DNA of 64,000 bases, from contig NZ_JAJGTZ010000044.1 of NCBI RefSeq assembly GCF_020784725.1, forward strand, positions 62,001-126,000, given 5' to 3'. Made by a program: the position numbers and the translations under genes. Under the pieces are notes generated by a model, which saw only the letters and a program-made list of their open reading frames with translations, made no database searches and was not told where the DNA came from. The DNA comes from Limosilactobacillus reuteri. GTDB lineage: Bacteria; Bacillota; Bacilli; Lactobacillales; Lactobacillaceae. This document shows, one piece after another, positions 38,867 to 47,636 of the stretch (positions are counted from its first letter, which is position 1; the number at the start of each line of letters is the position of its first letter).

Positions 38867-38913
38867 AAAAAATAGGAGACTGTGAAACTTTCCATTTCCA
38901 GTCTCCTATTTAT
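38867..38913. terminator. Bidirectional terminator between the epimerase gene and plsY
   Basis: AAATAGGAGACTG and CAGTCTCCTATTT are perfect 13-bp arms with flanking A and T runs. The plsY stop codon lies in the stem. Confidence 0.93.
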
Positions 38914-39535
38914 TTAGCTTCTTTTCTCGTAAATAATAGCCAAGGCCAAAACTTACCATTGATTCTTTTCCAGTTAAAATTCGATGAATATTTGATCGAT
39001 GACGGTAAAAGACCAATCCTGTTAATATTCCAGCCACGATTGCTAAAATCCAAGCATGAATGAAGATGGCAATAATAAAAATTGCACTAATACCTACCAT
39101 GCTGGCGGCACTAACCATACTTGTTAAGCATAAGACGAAGATAAAAATCAAACATGCAATAACAAAGAGGAGGGGGTTATAAGCTAATAGAATCCCCGCG
39201 CTAGTTGCCACTGCCTTTCCACCATGAAAATTATCGAATATTGATACAGTATGACCAAGGCTGGCAAATAGTCCGATCAGCAGTGGATTGACGGTTCCAG
39301 ATATCCCTAAAAAGTATGGCTGACTGGCAGCAAGTGTTCCCTTTAGAATATCGATAACCAAAACAACGACACCCGCCTTAAAACCTAGTGTCCGAAAGGT
39401 ATTTGTTGTGCCGATATTACCGCTACCTAACTTGCGGATATCTTTATGATAAATATACTTACCAATCCAGAGGCCAGTTGGGATTGAACCTAAGAGGTAA
39501 GCGATAATAATCATCCCAATAATTTCAAAAATCAT
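38906..39535 (-). CDS. plsY: Glycerol-3-phosphate acyltransferase PlsY
   Basis: A 209-residue membrane enzyme that transfers an acyl group from acyl-phosphate to glycerol-3-phosphate, the first step of phosphatidic acid synthesis. AYLLGSIPTGLWIGK, LGSGNIGTTNTFRTLG and FHGGKAVATSAGI are the three conserved PlsY motifs. About five membrane helices are visible. It is divergent from parE, a common Firmicute arrangement. Confidence 0.96.
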   Translation of the reverse strand: MIFEIIGMIIIAYLLGSIPTGLWIGKYIYHKDIRKLGSGNIGTTNTFRTLGFKAGVVVLVIDILKGTLAASQPYFLGISGTVNPLLIGLFASLGHTVSIFDNFHGGKAVATSAGILLAYNPLLFVIACLIFIFVLCLTSMVSAASMVGISAIFIIAIFIHAWILAIVAGILTGLVFYRHRSNIHRILTGKESMVSFGLGYYLREKKLNK

Positions 39536-39716
39536 ATAAATAGCTCCTTAATAATAGCTTATACAGCTTTTAAGCATAGCATGAATATTTAATTTTAACC
39601 ACTAGGAAGACACAATTTGCCAATCTACCAAGTTTTCAGTATCATTTTAATTATGAATTGAAATTGTAGCCGGTTTAGCTTTACAATTAACAAATGTAAA
39701 TGGTAAAATAATTTTC

Positions 39717-39738
39717 CGAACATACGTTTAGGTATAAT
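39717..39738 (+). promoter_or_regulatory. LexA (SOS) box and -10 element of parE
   Basis: CGAACATACGTTTA at 39717-39730 matches 13 of 14 positions of the Bacillus-type LexA/DinR operator CGAACRNRYGTTYG. It sits directly upstream of TATAAT at 39733-39738, so LexA would block the promoter. The -35 region is poor. Transcription would start near 39745, giving a very short leader. Confidence 0.7.
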
Positions 39739-39760
39739 ATTGGCAATGGGAGGTCATTTT

Positions 39761-41770
39761 GTGGCCAAAGAAGAAGTAAAATATGATGCCTCATCCATAC
39801 AAGTATTAAAAGGGCTTGAGGCAGTACGAAAAAGACCAGGGATGTATATTGGGTCTACTGACTCACGTGGATTGCACCACCTGGTATATGAAATAGTGGA
39901 TAATGCCGTTGATGAAGCGTTATCCGGTTATGGTGATGAGATTAACGTCACCATTGAAGCAGACAATGCGATTACAGTTCAAGATCATGGTCGGGGGATG
40001 CCAGTTGGGATGCATGCTTCCGGTAAGCCAACGCCTGAAGTTATTATGACGGTTCTTCATGCTGGAGGAAAATTTGGTCAGTCAGACGGTTATAAGACTT
40101 CAGGTGGACTTCATGGTGTTGGAGCTTCCGTTGTAAATGCCTTATCATCACATTTGACTCTGACAATTGTCCGTGATCACGTCCGTTACCAAGAAATTTT
40201 TAAGGATGGCGGTCAACCAGTTGGAACATTGAAAAAATTAGGAAAAACCAAAGCTGAGAACGGAACGACCGTCTCATTTAAGCCGGACCCGAAGATTTTT
40301 TCAACTACTGTTTATGACTATAATACCTTAGCTAATCGGCTTCGTGAGTCGGCCTTTTTATTGAAAGGGATTAAGATTACCCTTACCGATAAGCGAGCTG
40401 GTCAAGAGAAACAAGATATATTCCAATTTGATAATGGAATTCAAGAATTCGTTTCTTATCTTAACGAGGGTAAAGACGTTTTAGGAAAGACGCTTTACTT
40501 TGACGGAAAGCAAGATGGGGTCGAAGTTGAAGTAGCAGCTCAATATAATGACGGTTATTCTGAGAGCTTATTATCATTTGTTAACAATGTTCGAACTCCA
40601 GATGGTGGTACTCATGAAGCCGGATTCCGGAGTGCCTGGACGAAGACTTTCAATGAATACGCAAAAAAGGTTGGTCTGTTAAAGGCTAATGATAAAAATC
40701 TAGAAGGTAGTGATGTTAGGGAAGGGTTAACAGCCGTTATCTCTGTCCGGATTCCGGAACGTCTACTTCAATTTGAAGGCCAGACAAAGGATAAACTGGG
40801 AACTCCTGAGGCACGGAAAATTGTTGATGCGATTGTCAGTGAGCAGCTTAACTATGCTTTAATGGAAAATGGTGACTTTGCCCAGATGTTAATTCGTAAG
40901 GCATTAAAGGCCCGAGAAGCCCGAGAAGCTGCCCGTAAAGCCCGTAACCAAGCCCGTGGTGGTAAACGAAAAGGTAAAAAAGAACGCAATCTTTCTGGAA
41001 AATTGACTCCTGCCCAATCAAAAAATGCTAAGAAAAATGAATTGTTCCTAGTCGAAGGGGATTCGGCTGGTGGGTCAGCTAAGCAGGGACGTGACCGTAA
41101 ATTCCAAGCAATTTTACCATTACGAGGGAAAGTGCTAAATACAGAAAAGGCGAAGTTAGATGATGTATTAAAAAACGAAGAATTGAATACAATTATCTAT
41201 ACTGTTGGCGCTGGTGCTGGTTCTGAATTTAACGTTGAAGATTCAAACTACGATAAGATTATTATTATGACTGATGCCGACGATGATGGTGCACATATTC
41301 AGATTCTTCTTCTTACCTTCTTCTATAAGTATATGCGGCCAATGATTGAAGCTGGGAAGATCTATATTGCTCTTCCACCACTTTATCGTTTGCAACGGGG
41401 ACGTGGAGCTAAGACTAATATCACGTATGCGTGGACTAATGAAGAATTAACAAAATTGACTAAGAAGATGGGTAAGGGAGCACAATTACAACGGTTCAAA
41501 GGGCTTGGTGAAATGAATGCTGATCAGTTGTGGGAAACGACGATGAATCCGGAAACTCGGACACTGATCCAAGTTCGGATCGAGGATGCTGAATTAGCTG
41601 AGCGTCGTGTAACTACCTTGATGGGTAATAAGGTGGAACCACGGCGAGAATGGATTGAAGAGAATGTCCAATTCACGTTAGCCGATGATCAAGAATCCGA
41701 TAAATTAGTTGAGAATAAAGGGCAATTACCTCAGACTAAAGCGCCTACAATTAATACATGGAATAAATAG
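39761..41770 (+). CDS. parE: DNA topoisomerase IV subunit B
   Basis: A 669-residue ATPase subunit of the chromosome-decatenating topoisomerase IV. GHKL motifs are EIVDNAVDEALSGYGDEI, VQDHGRGMPVGMH and SGGLHGVGASVVNALS; the Toprim domain has LFLVEGDSAGGSAKQGRDR and MTDADDDGAHI. The GTG at 39761 is chosen because GGGAGG at 39748-39753 is 7 bases upstream. A basic RKARNQARGGKRKGKKER insert precedes the Toprim domain. It forms an operon with parC. Confidence 0.97.
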   Translation: MAKEEVKYDASSIQVLKGLEAVRKRPGMYIGSTDSRGLHHLVYEIVDNAVDEALSGYGDEINVTIEADNAITVQDHGRGMPVGMHASGKPTPEVIMTVLHAGGKFGQSDGYKTSGGLHGVGASVVNALSSHLTLTIVRDHVRYQEIFKDGGQPVGTLKKLGKTKAENGTTVSFKPDPKIFSTTVYDYNTLANRLRESAFLLKGIKITLTDKRAGQEKQDIFQFDNGIQEFVSYLNEGKDVLGKTLYFDGKQDGVEVEVAAQYNDGYSESLLSFVNNVRTPDGGTHEAGFRSAWTKTFNEYAKKVGLLKANDKNLEGSDVREGLTAVISVRIPERLLQFEGQTKDKLGTPEARKIVDAIVSEQLNYALMENGDFAQMLIRKALKAREAREAARKARNQARGGKRKGKKERNLSGKLTPAQSKNAKKNELFLVEGDSAGGSAKQGRDRKFQAILPLRGKVLNTEKAKLDDVLKNEELNTIIYTVGAGAGSEFNVEDSNYDKIIIMTDADDDGAHIQILLLTFFYKYMRPMIEAGKIYIALPPLYRLQRGRGAKTNITYAWTNEELTKLTKKMGKGAQLQRFKGLGEMNADQLWETTMNPETRTLIQVRIEDAELAERRVTTLMGNKVEPRREWIEENVQFTLADDQESDKLVENKGQLPQTKAPTINTWNK

Positions 41771-41788
41771 AGAAGGGAATCAAGTTTT

Positions 41789-44254
41789 GTGAGAAACGGA
41801 AAAATTGAACATATGACGCTCGAACAGATCATGGGTGATCGTTTTGGGCGTTATTCAAAATCAATTATTCAAGAACGAGCTTTACCTGACATTCGTGACG
41901 GATTAAAACCGGTTCAGCGCCGAATTTTATTTGCCATGAATAAAGATGGAAATACTTATGATAAAGGATTTCGTAAGTCTGCTAAATCAGTTGGGAATGT
42001 AATGGGTAACTTCCATCCCCATGGTGATAGTTCAATTTATGAAGCATTAGTCCGGTTAAGTCAGGATTGGAAATTACGTGACCCCCTAATTGAAATGCAT
42101 GGTAACAATGGATCAATGGATGGTGATCCACCAGCTGCCATGCGTTATACTGAGGCACGGCTTAGCAAAATAGCAGGTTTAATGCTTCAAGATATCGACA
42201 AAGATACGGTTGAGATGGCCTTAAACTTTGACGATACTGAAAAGGAACCGACAGTTTTACCAGCACGTATTCCTAACTTACTTGTTAATGGGGCAACGGG
42301 AATTTCTGCTGGATATGCTACTGAGATCCCAACACATAATTTAAGTGAAGTTCTTGATGCACTGATTTATCTTATCAAGCATCCAACTGCTTCTTTGGAT
42401 AAGTTAATGGAATTTATTCCTGGCCCTGATTTCCCAACTGGTGGAATCATTCAGGGGATTGATGGCATTCGTAAGGCATACCAGACTGGTCGCGGTCGGG
42501 TTGTAGTGCGAGCAAAAACGGAGATTGAAACCTTGCGGGGTGGCCGTCAACAAATTAATGTGACGGAGATTCCGTATGAAGTAAATAAGGCGCAACTGGT
42601 TAAGCGAATTAACGATCTGCGCCTTGCTAAAAAAGTTGAGGGAATTGCGGAAGCTCGCGATGAAACTGATCGTAGTGGATTACGAATTGCAATCGAACTA
42701 AAGCGGGGAGCTAATGCGAACGGTATTCTTAATTACTTATTAAAGAACACCGATTTACAGATTAACTATAACTTCAATATGGTTGCGATTGATGATCAGC
42801 GACCAATGCGTGTTGGATTGAAGCGAATTTTGACTTCCTATCTCGAATTCCAGAAAGAGATTATTCGTCGACGGACACAATATAACCTAACGAAGGCTCA
42901 ACAACGTTTGCATATTGTTGAAGGGTTAATTAAAGCACTCTCAATTTTAGATAAGGTCATTAAAACGATCCGGGCAAGTAAGAATCGTAAGGATGCAAAG
43001 GAAAACTTAGTAAAAGAATACAACTTCACACCTGAACAGGCTGAAGCAATTGTTACCTTGCAACTTTATCGTTTAACAAATACGGATGTAACTGAGTTAG
43101 AAAAAGAACAAGAGCAATTAAATTCGCGGATTAATGAATATCAGTTAATTTTGACTAACGAAAATGAGCTAGCAAAAGTCCTTACTAAGGAAATTAGGGC
43201 CATCAAGAAGGAATTTGGCAATCCGCGACGGACGAAGATTGAAAATCATGTTGAAAAACTTGAAATTGATACTAAAGTTACGGTTGCCAACGAAGATGTT
43301 GTGGTCTTGGTTTCGCATGCGGGCTATATCAAACGAAGCAGCATTCGTTCCTTCAAGGCTTCAGAAGCAGAAGAAAACGGTCTCCGGGAAGACGATTACC
43401 CATTATTGATTCAACAAACAAACACATTATCGCATTTATTTATGTTTACCAATCTTGGGCATATTATTTACCGCCCAATTCATGAAATTGCGGATGCGCG
43501 GTGGAAGGATACTGGCGAACATATCTCACAAACAATCGGCTTAGCAGATAATGAAGAGATCATTAAAGCAATGATTTTTGATAAACTGGATCAGCCAGGT
43601 ACAATTATTATGGGAACCAGCGATGGGCAAGTAAAGCAAACAGCTTTTAATGATTATAAGCCCGGGTCTCGTTATAAGAGTCATGCAAGTGTTGCAATTA
43701 AGCTTAGGGATAATGCGCAAGTTGTAAATGTTGATTACTATGAACCAACAAATGAGAATCGTTCACTGCTGACGATCAGTCGCCAAGGATATGCAGTGCG
43801 GTATGATGTGGCAGATGTTCCTGTAACCGGGATTCGAACAGCTGGTGTACGGGCCATTAACCTGAAAGATGATGACCAAGTAGCAGATCAAATTTTGGTT
43901 AAGGATGGTCAAGATATTGCTGTAATTACCCAACGAGGAGCATTTAAGGAAATGCCAGTTGATGAGATTGAAGTTGGGGCACGAGCACGGCGAGGAGAAC
44001 TTGTCCTTCGTCGGTTAAAATCACATCCCCATGAAATTGCAGACTTCCTTGCTTATAACAATGATTATCAAGGAGCTTTTGAGGCTATTACTAACCGGCC
44101 AGCATTCCAAGATATAATGGCTACTGACCATCATCTAAGTTCGATTAAGTCAAACGGGACTTTTGTAATTGATACCGATACGCAAGGGGAGCCAGTAAAA
44201 CTTCGAATGAAACAAACGAATGTTTTATCTGAAGAACCTGTTAGCCAAAATTAA
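41789..44254 (+). CDS. parC: DNA topoisomerase IV subunit A
   Basis: An 821-residue breakage-reunion subunit. The active-site tyrosine is Tyr120 in AAMRYTEARLSKIAG. The quinolone-resistance region reads HPHGDSSIYEA, with the sensitive-type Ser81 and Glu85. The C-terminal beta-pinwheel follows after about residue 490. The start is GTG at 41789 with AAGGGA about 10 bases before it, 18 bases after parE. Confidence 0.97.
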   Translation: MRNGKIEHMTLEQIMGDRFGRYSKSIIQERALPDIRDGLKPVQRRILFAMNKDGNTYDKGFRKSAKSVGNVMGNFHPHGDSSIYEALVRLSQDWKLRDPLIEMHGNNGSMDGDPPAAMRYTEARLSKIAGLMLQDIDKDTVEMALNFDDTEKEPTVLPARIPNLLVNGATGISAGYATEIPTHNLSEVLDALIYLIKHPTASLDKLMEFIPGPDFPTGGIIQGIDGIRKAYQTGRGRVVVRAKTEIETLRGGRQQINVTEIPYEVNKAQLVKRINDLRLAKKVEGIAEARDETDRSGLRIAIELKRGANANGILNYLLKNTDLQINYNFNMVAIDDQRPMRVGLKRILTSYLEFQKEIIRRRTQYNLTKAQQRLHIVEGLIKALSILDKVIKTIRASKNRKDAKENLVKEYNFTPEQAEAIVTLQLYRLTNTDVTELEKEQEQLNSRINEYQLILTNENELAKVLTKEIRAIKKEFGNPRRTKIENHVEKLEIDTKVTVANEDVVVLVSHAGYIKRSSIRSFKASEAEENGLREDDYPLLIQQTNTLSHLFMFTNLGHIIYRPIHEIADARWKDTGEHISQTIGLADNEEIIKAMIFDKLDQPGTIIMGTSDGQVKQTAFNDYKPGSRYKSHASVAIKLRDNAQVVNVDYYEPTNENRSLLTISRQGYAVRYDVADVPVTGIRTAGVRAINLKDDDQVADQILVKDGQDIAVITQRGAFKEMPVDEIEVGARARRGELVLRRLKSHPHEIADFLAYNNDYQGAFEAITNRPAFQDIMATDHHLSSIKSNGTFVIDTDTQGEPVKLRMKQTNVLSEEPVSQN

Positions 44255-44269
44255 AAGAAGGCGAGGAGT

Positions 44270-44737
44270 TTGGCTTATATTAAAGAAATTCGTGATTTAG
44301 TTGGGAACCGTCCCTTAATAATGACCAGTGCTTCTGGAGCACTTTTAGATAAGCAAGGAGCTGTCTTGCTTCAAGAACGAGCTGATACTGGTGATTGGGG
44401 CTTTCCAGGCGGCTATATGGAATTTGGCGAATCTTTTGAACAAACTGTAAAGCGGGAATTTAAAGAAGATGCGGGAGTGGAAGTCGTGCCCGTCAAACGA
44501 CTAGCAATTCTCGATCAGGATTTTTACACTTATCCTAATGGTGATCGTGTTCAACCAATTAATGCTTTTTATCTCGTTAAGGATAGTAACGCTAAGCATT
44601 ATCAGCCCAAAATTACAGAAACGACAACTATTGAATATTTTTCGTTAGATGAAGAACCGCCACGCTTTTTTAACAGTCAACATGAACAAATGTGGCAAAT
44701 CTTAAAAGGTTTTATTCATAATAGGAAAGATATTTAA
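44270..44737 (+). CDS. Nudix hydrolase
   Basis: A 155-residue Nudix enzyme that probably cleaves a nucleoside diphosphate derivative. The Nudix box is GGYMEFGESFEQTVKREFKEDAG; the canonical REUxEE reads REFKED, with Asp for the last Glu. The C-terminal YQPKITETTTIEYFSLDE region fits ADP-sugar or related Nudix proteins, but substrate is not determinable. TTG start at 44270, with GAAGG 7 bases upstream. It follows parC by 15 bases and may be co-transcribed. Confidence 0.85.
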   Translation: MAYIKEIRDLVGNRPLIMTSASGALLDKQGAVLLQERADTGDWGFPGGYMEFGESFEQTVKREFKEDAGVEVVPVKRLAILDQDFYTYPNGDRVQPINAFYLVKDSNAKHYQPKITETTTIEYFSLDEEPPRFFNSQHEQMWQILKGFIHNRKDI

Positions 44738-44845
44738 TAATTGTTCTTTAATCTATCAACTTCCATGATAGAATAGAAAATGTAAATTGTTTCACCTACT
44801 AGGAATAACTAGGATTAAAGTAGTGAACAAACAGGAGGAATTTAT

Positions 44846-45781
44846 ATGAGCAAAGAATTAGTATTTGGACACCAAAAGCCTGATACAGATGCGATTACCG
44901 CTGCGATGGCATTTTCATACTTCCAAAACCAATTAGGATATGAAACGGAAGCAGTTGCTTTGGGTGAACCAAATGATGAGACTAAGTTTGCATTGAAGAC
45001 TTTCGGTATGGAAGCACCACGCGTAATCGAAACCGCTGCAAACGAAGTAGATAAGGTAATGCTTGTAGACCACAATGAACCACAACAAAGTGTTAGTGAT
45101 ATTGATAAAGTCACTGTAACGCACTTAGTTGACCACCACCGGATTGCCGGCTTTGAAACCGCCCAACCACTCTGGGCAACTGCTCGTCCTTACGGTTGCG
45201 TAAGTACAATCATTACAGAATTATTCCAAGAAAAGCATATTAATATTCCCGCTAACTTGGCTGGGATGATGCTTTCTGCTATCATTTCTGATACCTTACT
45301 TTTGAAGTCACCAACTACAACTGACCATGATCGTGAAGCTGTTAAGTACTTAGCAAAGATTGCTGGCGTTGAAGATTACGAAAAGTACGGTATTGAAATG
45401 CTTAAGGCTGGTACTAACCTTGGTGCTAAGTCTGATGCTGATATCGTTGATGGTGATGCTAAGACCTTTGAACTTGGCGGTAAGAAAGTTCGTATTGGTC
45501 AAGTTAACACCGTCGATTTAGATGATGTTTTTGGTCGTCAAGCTGATCTTGAAAGTCAAATGCAAAGTATGATGGATGATAACGATTATGATTTATTCTT
45601 ATTAATCGCTACTAACATCTTAAACAGCGACTCAGAATTATTAGTTATTGGTGATCCTGCTGAAAAGGTTGAAGCAGCCTTTGGTAAGAAACTTAACGAA
45701 AACAAGCGGATGAATTTACCAGGTGTTGTATCACGAAAGAAGCAAGTTGTTCCTCCTTTGACTGATGCATTCGAAGGTTAA
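44846..45781 (+). CDS. ppaC: Manganese-dependent inorganic pyrophosphatase
   Basis: A 311-residue family II pyrophosphatase of the DHH superfamily that drives biosynthesis by hydrolysing pyrophosphate. Metal motifs are [11 protein letters not shown] (His9, Asp13, Asp15), LVDHNE and HLVDHHRI. The C-terminal [10 protein letters not shown] is the substrate-binding signature. AACAGGAGG ribosome site and strong codon bias suggest high expression. TAGAAT at 44769-44774 is a possible -10 box. Confidence 0.97.
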   Translation: MSKELVFGHQKPDTDAITAAMAFSYFQNQLGYETEAVALGEPNDETKFALKTFGMEAPRVIETAANEVDKVMLVDHNEPQQSVSDIDKVTVTHLVDHHRIAGFETAQPLWATARPYGCVSTIITELFQEKHINIPANLAGMMLSAIISDTLLLKSPTTTDHDREAVKYLAKIAGVEDYEKYGIEMLKAGTNLGAKSDADIVDGDAKTFELGGKKVRIGQVNTVDLDDVFGRQADLESQMQSMMDDNDYDLFLLIATNILNSDSELLVIGDPAEKVEAAFGKKLNENKRMNLPGVVSRKKQVVPPLTDAFEG

Positions 45782-45795
45782 TAAATAAATTAATT

Positions 45796-45837
45796 AAAAA
45801 ACTGAGAAAGATTTTGCAATTTTTCTCAGTTTTTTTG
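45796..45837 (+). terminator. Terminator after ppaC
   Basis: AAAAAACTGAGAAA pairs with TTTCTCAGTTTTTT; T7 tail. Confidence 0.93.
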
Positions 45838-45911
45838 AGCTTTAAATTTCAAAGCTTATTCTTAATTAGCTAAAATATAAGTACTGATTTTAAGAAATGG
45901 GGTTGATATTA

Positions 45912-46301
45912 ATGAATATCACATTTACTGATCAAGCTATTGAGCGTTTACAACGTTATGAATTGTCGTCTAAAAAGATGCTCCTAGATTTTGATGATGG
46001 AGTTGGTCCATTTTCCGCAGTTGGGAGTTGTAGTTTAGATGGTGATTATCGACTAATTCTTGTTAAAGAAGACTTAGCTACCCCAGATTATAATGAAAAG
46101 ATTACCTCCAATTTAGGGGATGTTTTTATTAAAGGTCATACAGCAGTCCAATTTGATGATGAAATGGAAGTAAAGTTTAATCCTCGATACTTTACAATGC
46201 CACTTGTCAGTCCTAAACGTGTTTTAACAGATAATCTTGAAGTTCTGGATCTTAGTAATACAGACTTGAATTCTCAAATTGATCAAGCCCATGATTGTTA
46301 G
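45912..46301 (+). CDS. HesB/IscA-like (Fe-S biosynthesis superfamily) protein
   Basis: A 129-residue protein with the beta-sandwich pattern of the Fe-S_biosyn family as found in lactobacilli (YqkB-like). MNITFTDQAIERLQRY and KMLLDFDDGVGPF fit the family start. The three cluster-binding cysteines of IscA are missing; only one Cys (VGSCSL) is seen, so a scaffold role is doubtful. The ATG at 45912 has GGGGT 8 bases upstream. Confidence 0.72.
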   Translation: MNITFTDQAIERLQRYELSSKKMLLDFDDGVGPFSAVGSCSLDGDYRLILVKEDLATPDYNEKITSNLGDVFIKGHTAVQFDDEMEVKFNPRYFTMPLVSPKRVLTDNLEVLDLSNTDLNSQIDQAHDC

Positions 46302-46310
46302 GAATAGAAT

Positions 46311-46358
46311 AAGGGAGCGTGATAGAAGTCAACTACGACTGCATGATCTCGCTCCCTC
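46311..46358. terminator. Terminator between the HesB-like gene and the minus-strand membrane gene
   Basis: AGGGAGCG-T-GAT and ATC-T-CGCTCCCT pair with one mismatch. It lies between convergent genes; T-tracts are short. Confidence 0.7.
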
Positions 46359-46365
46359 ATTACTT

Positions 46366-46689
46366 TTAAAGAATAATTCTGAAAATAAAAGTGATAATAA
46401 TTGCAAAAATTCCAATAATCGTTGCATAAGAAAAATGTTTACGTTGAGCTGGTTTAATTAATGCTTGCCTTCCCATGAAAATTGTGAATAAAGCCCATAA
46501 AAACGTAGCAATAAGTAAAATATATAATTTCCAGTTAATTGGGAGATGATGGTAAAAATCGCCATAAAATACCATCATGCCAATAAACATCACAATGGCA
46601 TAGGCATAGTTGTCGCGGTGAAAATTAAAATTAAAAAGATAAGCAAACACACAAAATAATAAAATACTGATAATATCGTTTAAAATCAT
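46366..46689 (-). CDS. Small membrane protein, unknown
   Basis: A 107-residue protein with about four hydrophobic helices (for example IISILLFCVFAYLFNF, AIVMFIGMMVFYGDFY, LYILLIATFLWALFTIFM and YATIIGIFAIIITFIFRIIL) and a short basic loop QALIKPAQRKH. I do not recognise the family. The start at 46689 has AGAGGGT directly before it and AAGGAAG further upstream; an in-frame ATG at 46728 is an alternative without a ribosome site. Confidence 0.6.
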   Translation of the reverse strand: MILNDIISILLFCVFAYLFNFNFHRDNYAYAIVMFIGMMVFYGDFYHHLPINWKLYILLIATFLWALFTIFMGRQALIKPAQRKHFSYATIIGIFAIIITFIFRIIL

Positions 46690-46815
46690 ACCCTCTACAC
46701 ACTTCCTTATGATTTTTATTATAGCCATTAACAGGATAAAGATAAAATATTAAGAAGCAATCGCAAATAATATGATATGATGATCTTGTTAGAATTAATG
46801 AAGGCGGTGCTTACA

Positions 46816-46956
46816 GTGAAGAAAAAAGCTATGCGACGAGAAATAAAATTATTAACTGAAGAAAATCAACAATTACGGCGATATACCTTACTAGCATCAA
46901 TAGGAATTTTATTAAGTATGATGATTAGGTTAGTTCGAATGGTTCAAAAAAATTAG
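46816..46956 (+). CDS. 46-residue single-pass membrane protein
   Basis: GTG at 46816 to TAG at 46954-46956. The first 22 residues are basic and coiled-coil-like (KKKAMRREIKLLTEENQQLRR), then a hydrophobic helix (YTLLASIGILLSMMIRLV) and a basic end. AGGCGGTG at 46802-46808 is a good ribosome site at 7 bases, and TATGAT at 46771-46776 is a possible -10. It stands 28 bases before the acetyltransferase gene and may be co-transcribed with it. Function unknown. Confidence 0.6.
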   Translation: MKKKAMRREIKLLTEENQQLRRYTLLASIGILLSMMIRLVRMVQKN

Positions 46957-46984
46957 TTTAGGAAATTTTTAGAGGGGAAGTATA

Positions 46985-47479
46985 TTGGAGTTAGGATACC
47001 GAAAAGCAACACTTGAAGATTTACCAAAAATTGTTGAAATCTATAATCAAATTATTCCATCACGGTTAGCGACTGCAGACCTTACCCCGATAACAGTTGA
47101 CGAACGTAAAGAATGGTTTGCAGCTTTTGACGAAAATCATCCAATCTGGGTAATCGAATCTCAAAATGAGGTTCTCGGGTGGGTGGCTCTTGAACATTTT
47201 TATGGTCGTCCAGCATATAATCATACTAGTGAAATTGCTATTTACCTTGATCGACGGTCACGAACACAAGGGATTGGTACAAAAACCATGGAATTTATTA
47301 TTGGTCAATTGCCTAATTTAACAGTTAATACAATCGTGGCTTATATCTTTGGTCATAATATTCCAAGCCTAAAGTTATTTAAATCGTTTGGTTTTACTCA
47401 ATGGGGGCTTTTACCACAAGTGGCAGAGCTTGATGGGATTAAACGTGATTTAGTTATTTTAGGGCGTCATTTTAAATGA
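46985..47479 (+). CDS. GNAT acetyltransferase, phosphinothricin-type
   Basis: A 164-residue N-acetyltransferase close to the Pat/YncA group (COG1247), which acetylates phosphinothricin or methionine analogues in some bacteria. MELGYRKATLEDLPKIVEIYNQ is the typical start, and the acetyl-CoA loop is RSRTQGIGTKTMEF. FGHNIPSLKLFKSFGFTQWGLLPQVAELDG is also family-like. TTG start at 46985 after AGAGGGGAAG. The true substrate is unknown. Confidence 0.88.
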   Translation: MELGYRKATLEDLPKIVEIYNQIIPSRLATADLTPITVDERKEWFAAFDENHPIWVIESQNEVLGWVALEHFYGRPAYNHTSEIAIYLDRRSRTQGIGTKTMEFIIGQLPNLTVNTIVAYIFGHNIPSLKLFKSFGFTQWGLLPQVAELDGIKRDLVILGRHFK

Positions 47480-47534
47480 TTATTATGTAAAAGAGTATGG
47501 TAAAAGTTTAATCACGTTCATAGGAAGCAAGCAG

Positions 47535-47577
47535 AATAAGCCTCAACGCTCGGTAAAGCCGAACGCTGGAGGCTTAT
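47535..47577 (-). terminator. Long hairpin in the 3' region of the asp23 operon
   Basis: On the minus strand ATAAGCCTCCAGCGTTCGG and CCGAGCGTTGAGGCTTAT pair over about 18 bp with one bulged C. Several pairs are G.U on this strand but A.C mismatches on the plus strand, so the minus transcript is the one that folds. The T-tract is weak. It lies about 60 bases past the asp23 stop and may terminate or protect that operon's messenger. Confidence 0.6.
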
Positions 47578-47636
47578 GTTGCATATGGGGACTCCGTGGT
47601 GAAAACGAAGGTGCTCGTGATGCTTAGCTCGTTTCC

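Noticed and set aside
47523-47534. GGAAGCAAGCAG resembles the SRP RNA GGAAGGAAGCAGC segment
   Set aside because: The paired CAGGUC segment and the rest of the SRP hairpin are absent; the region folds on the other strand.
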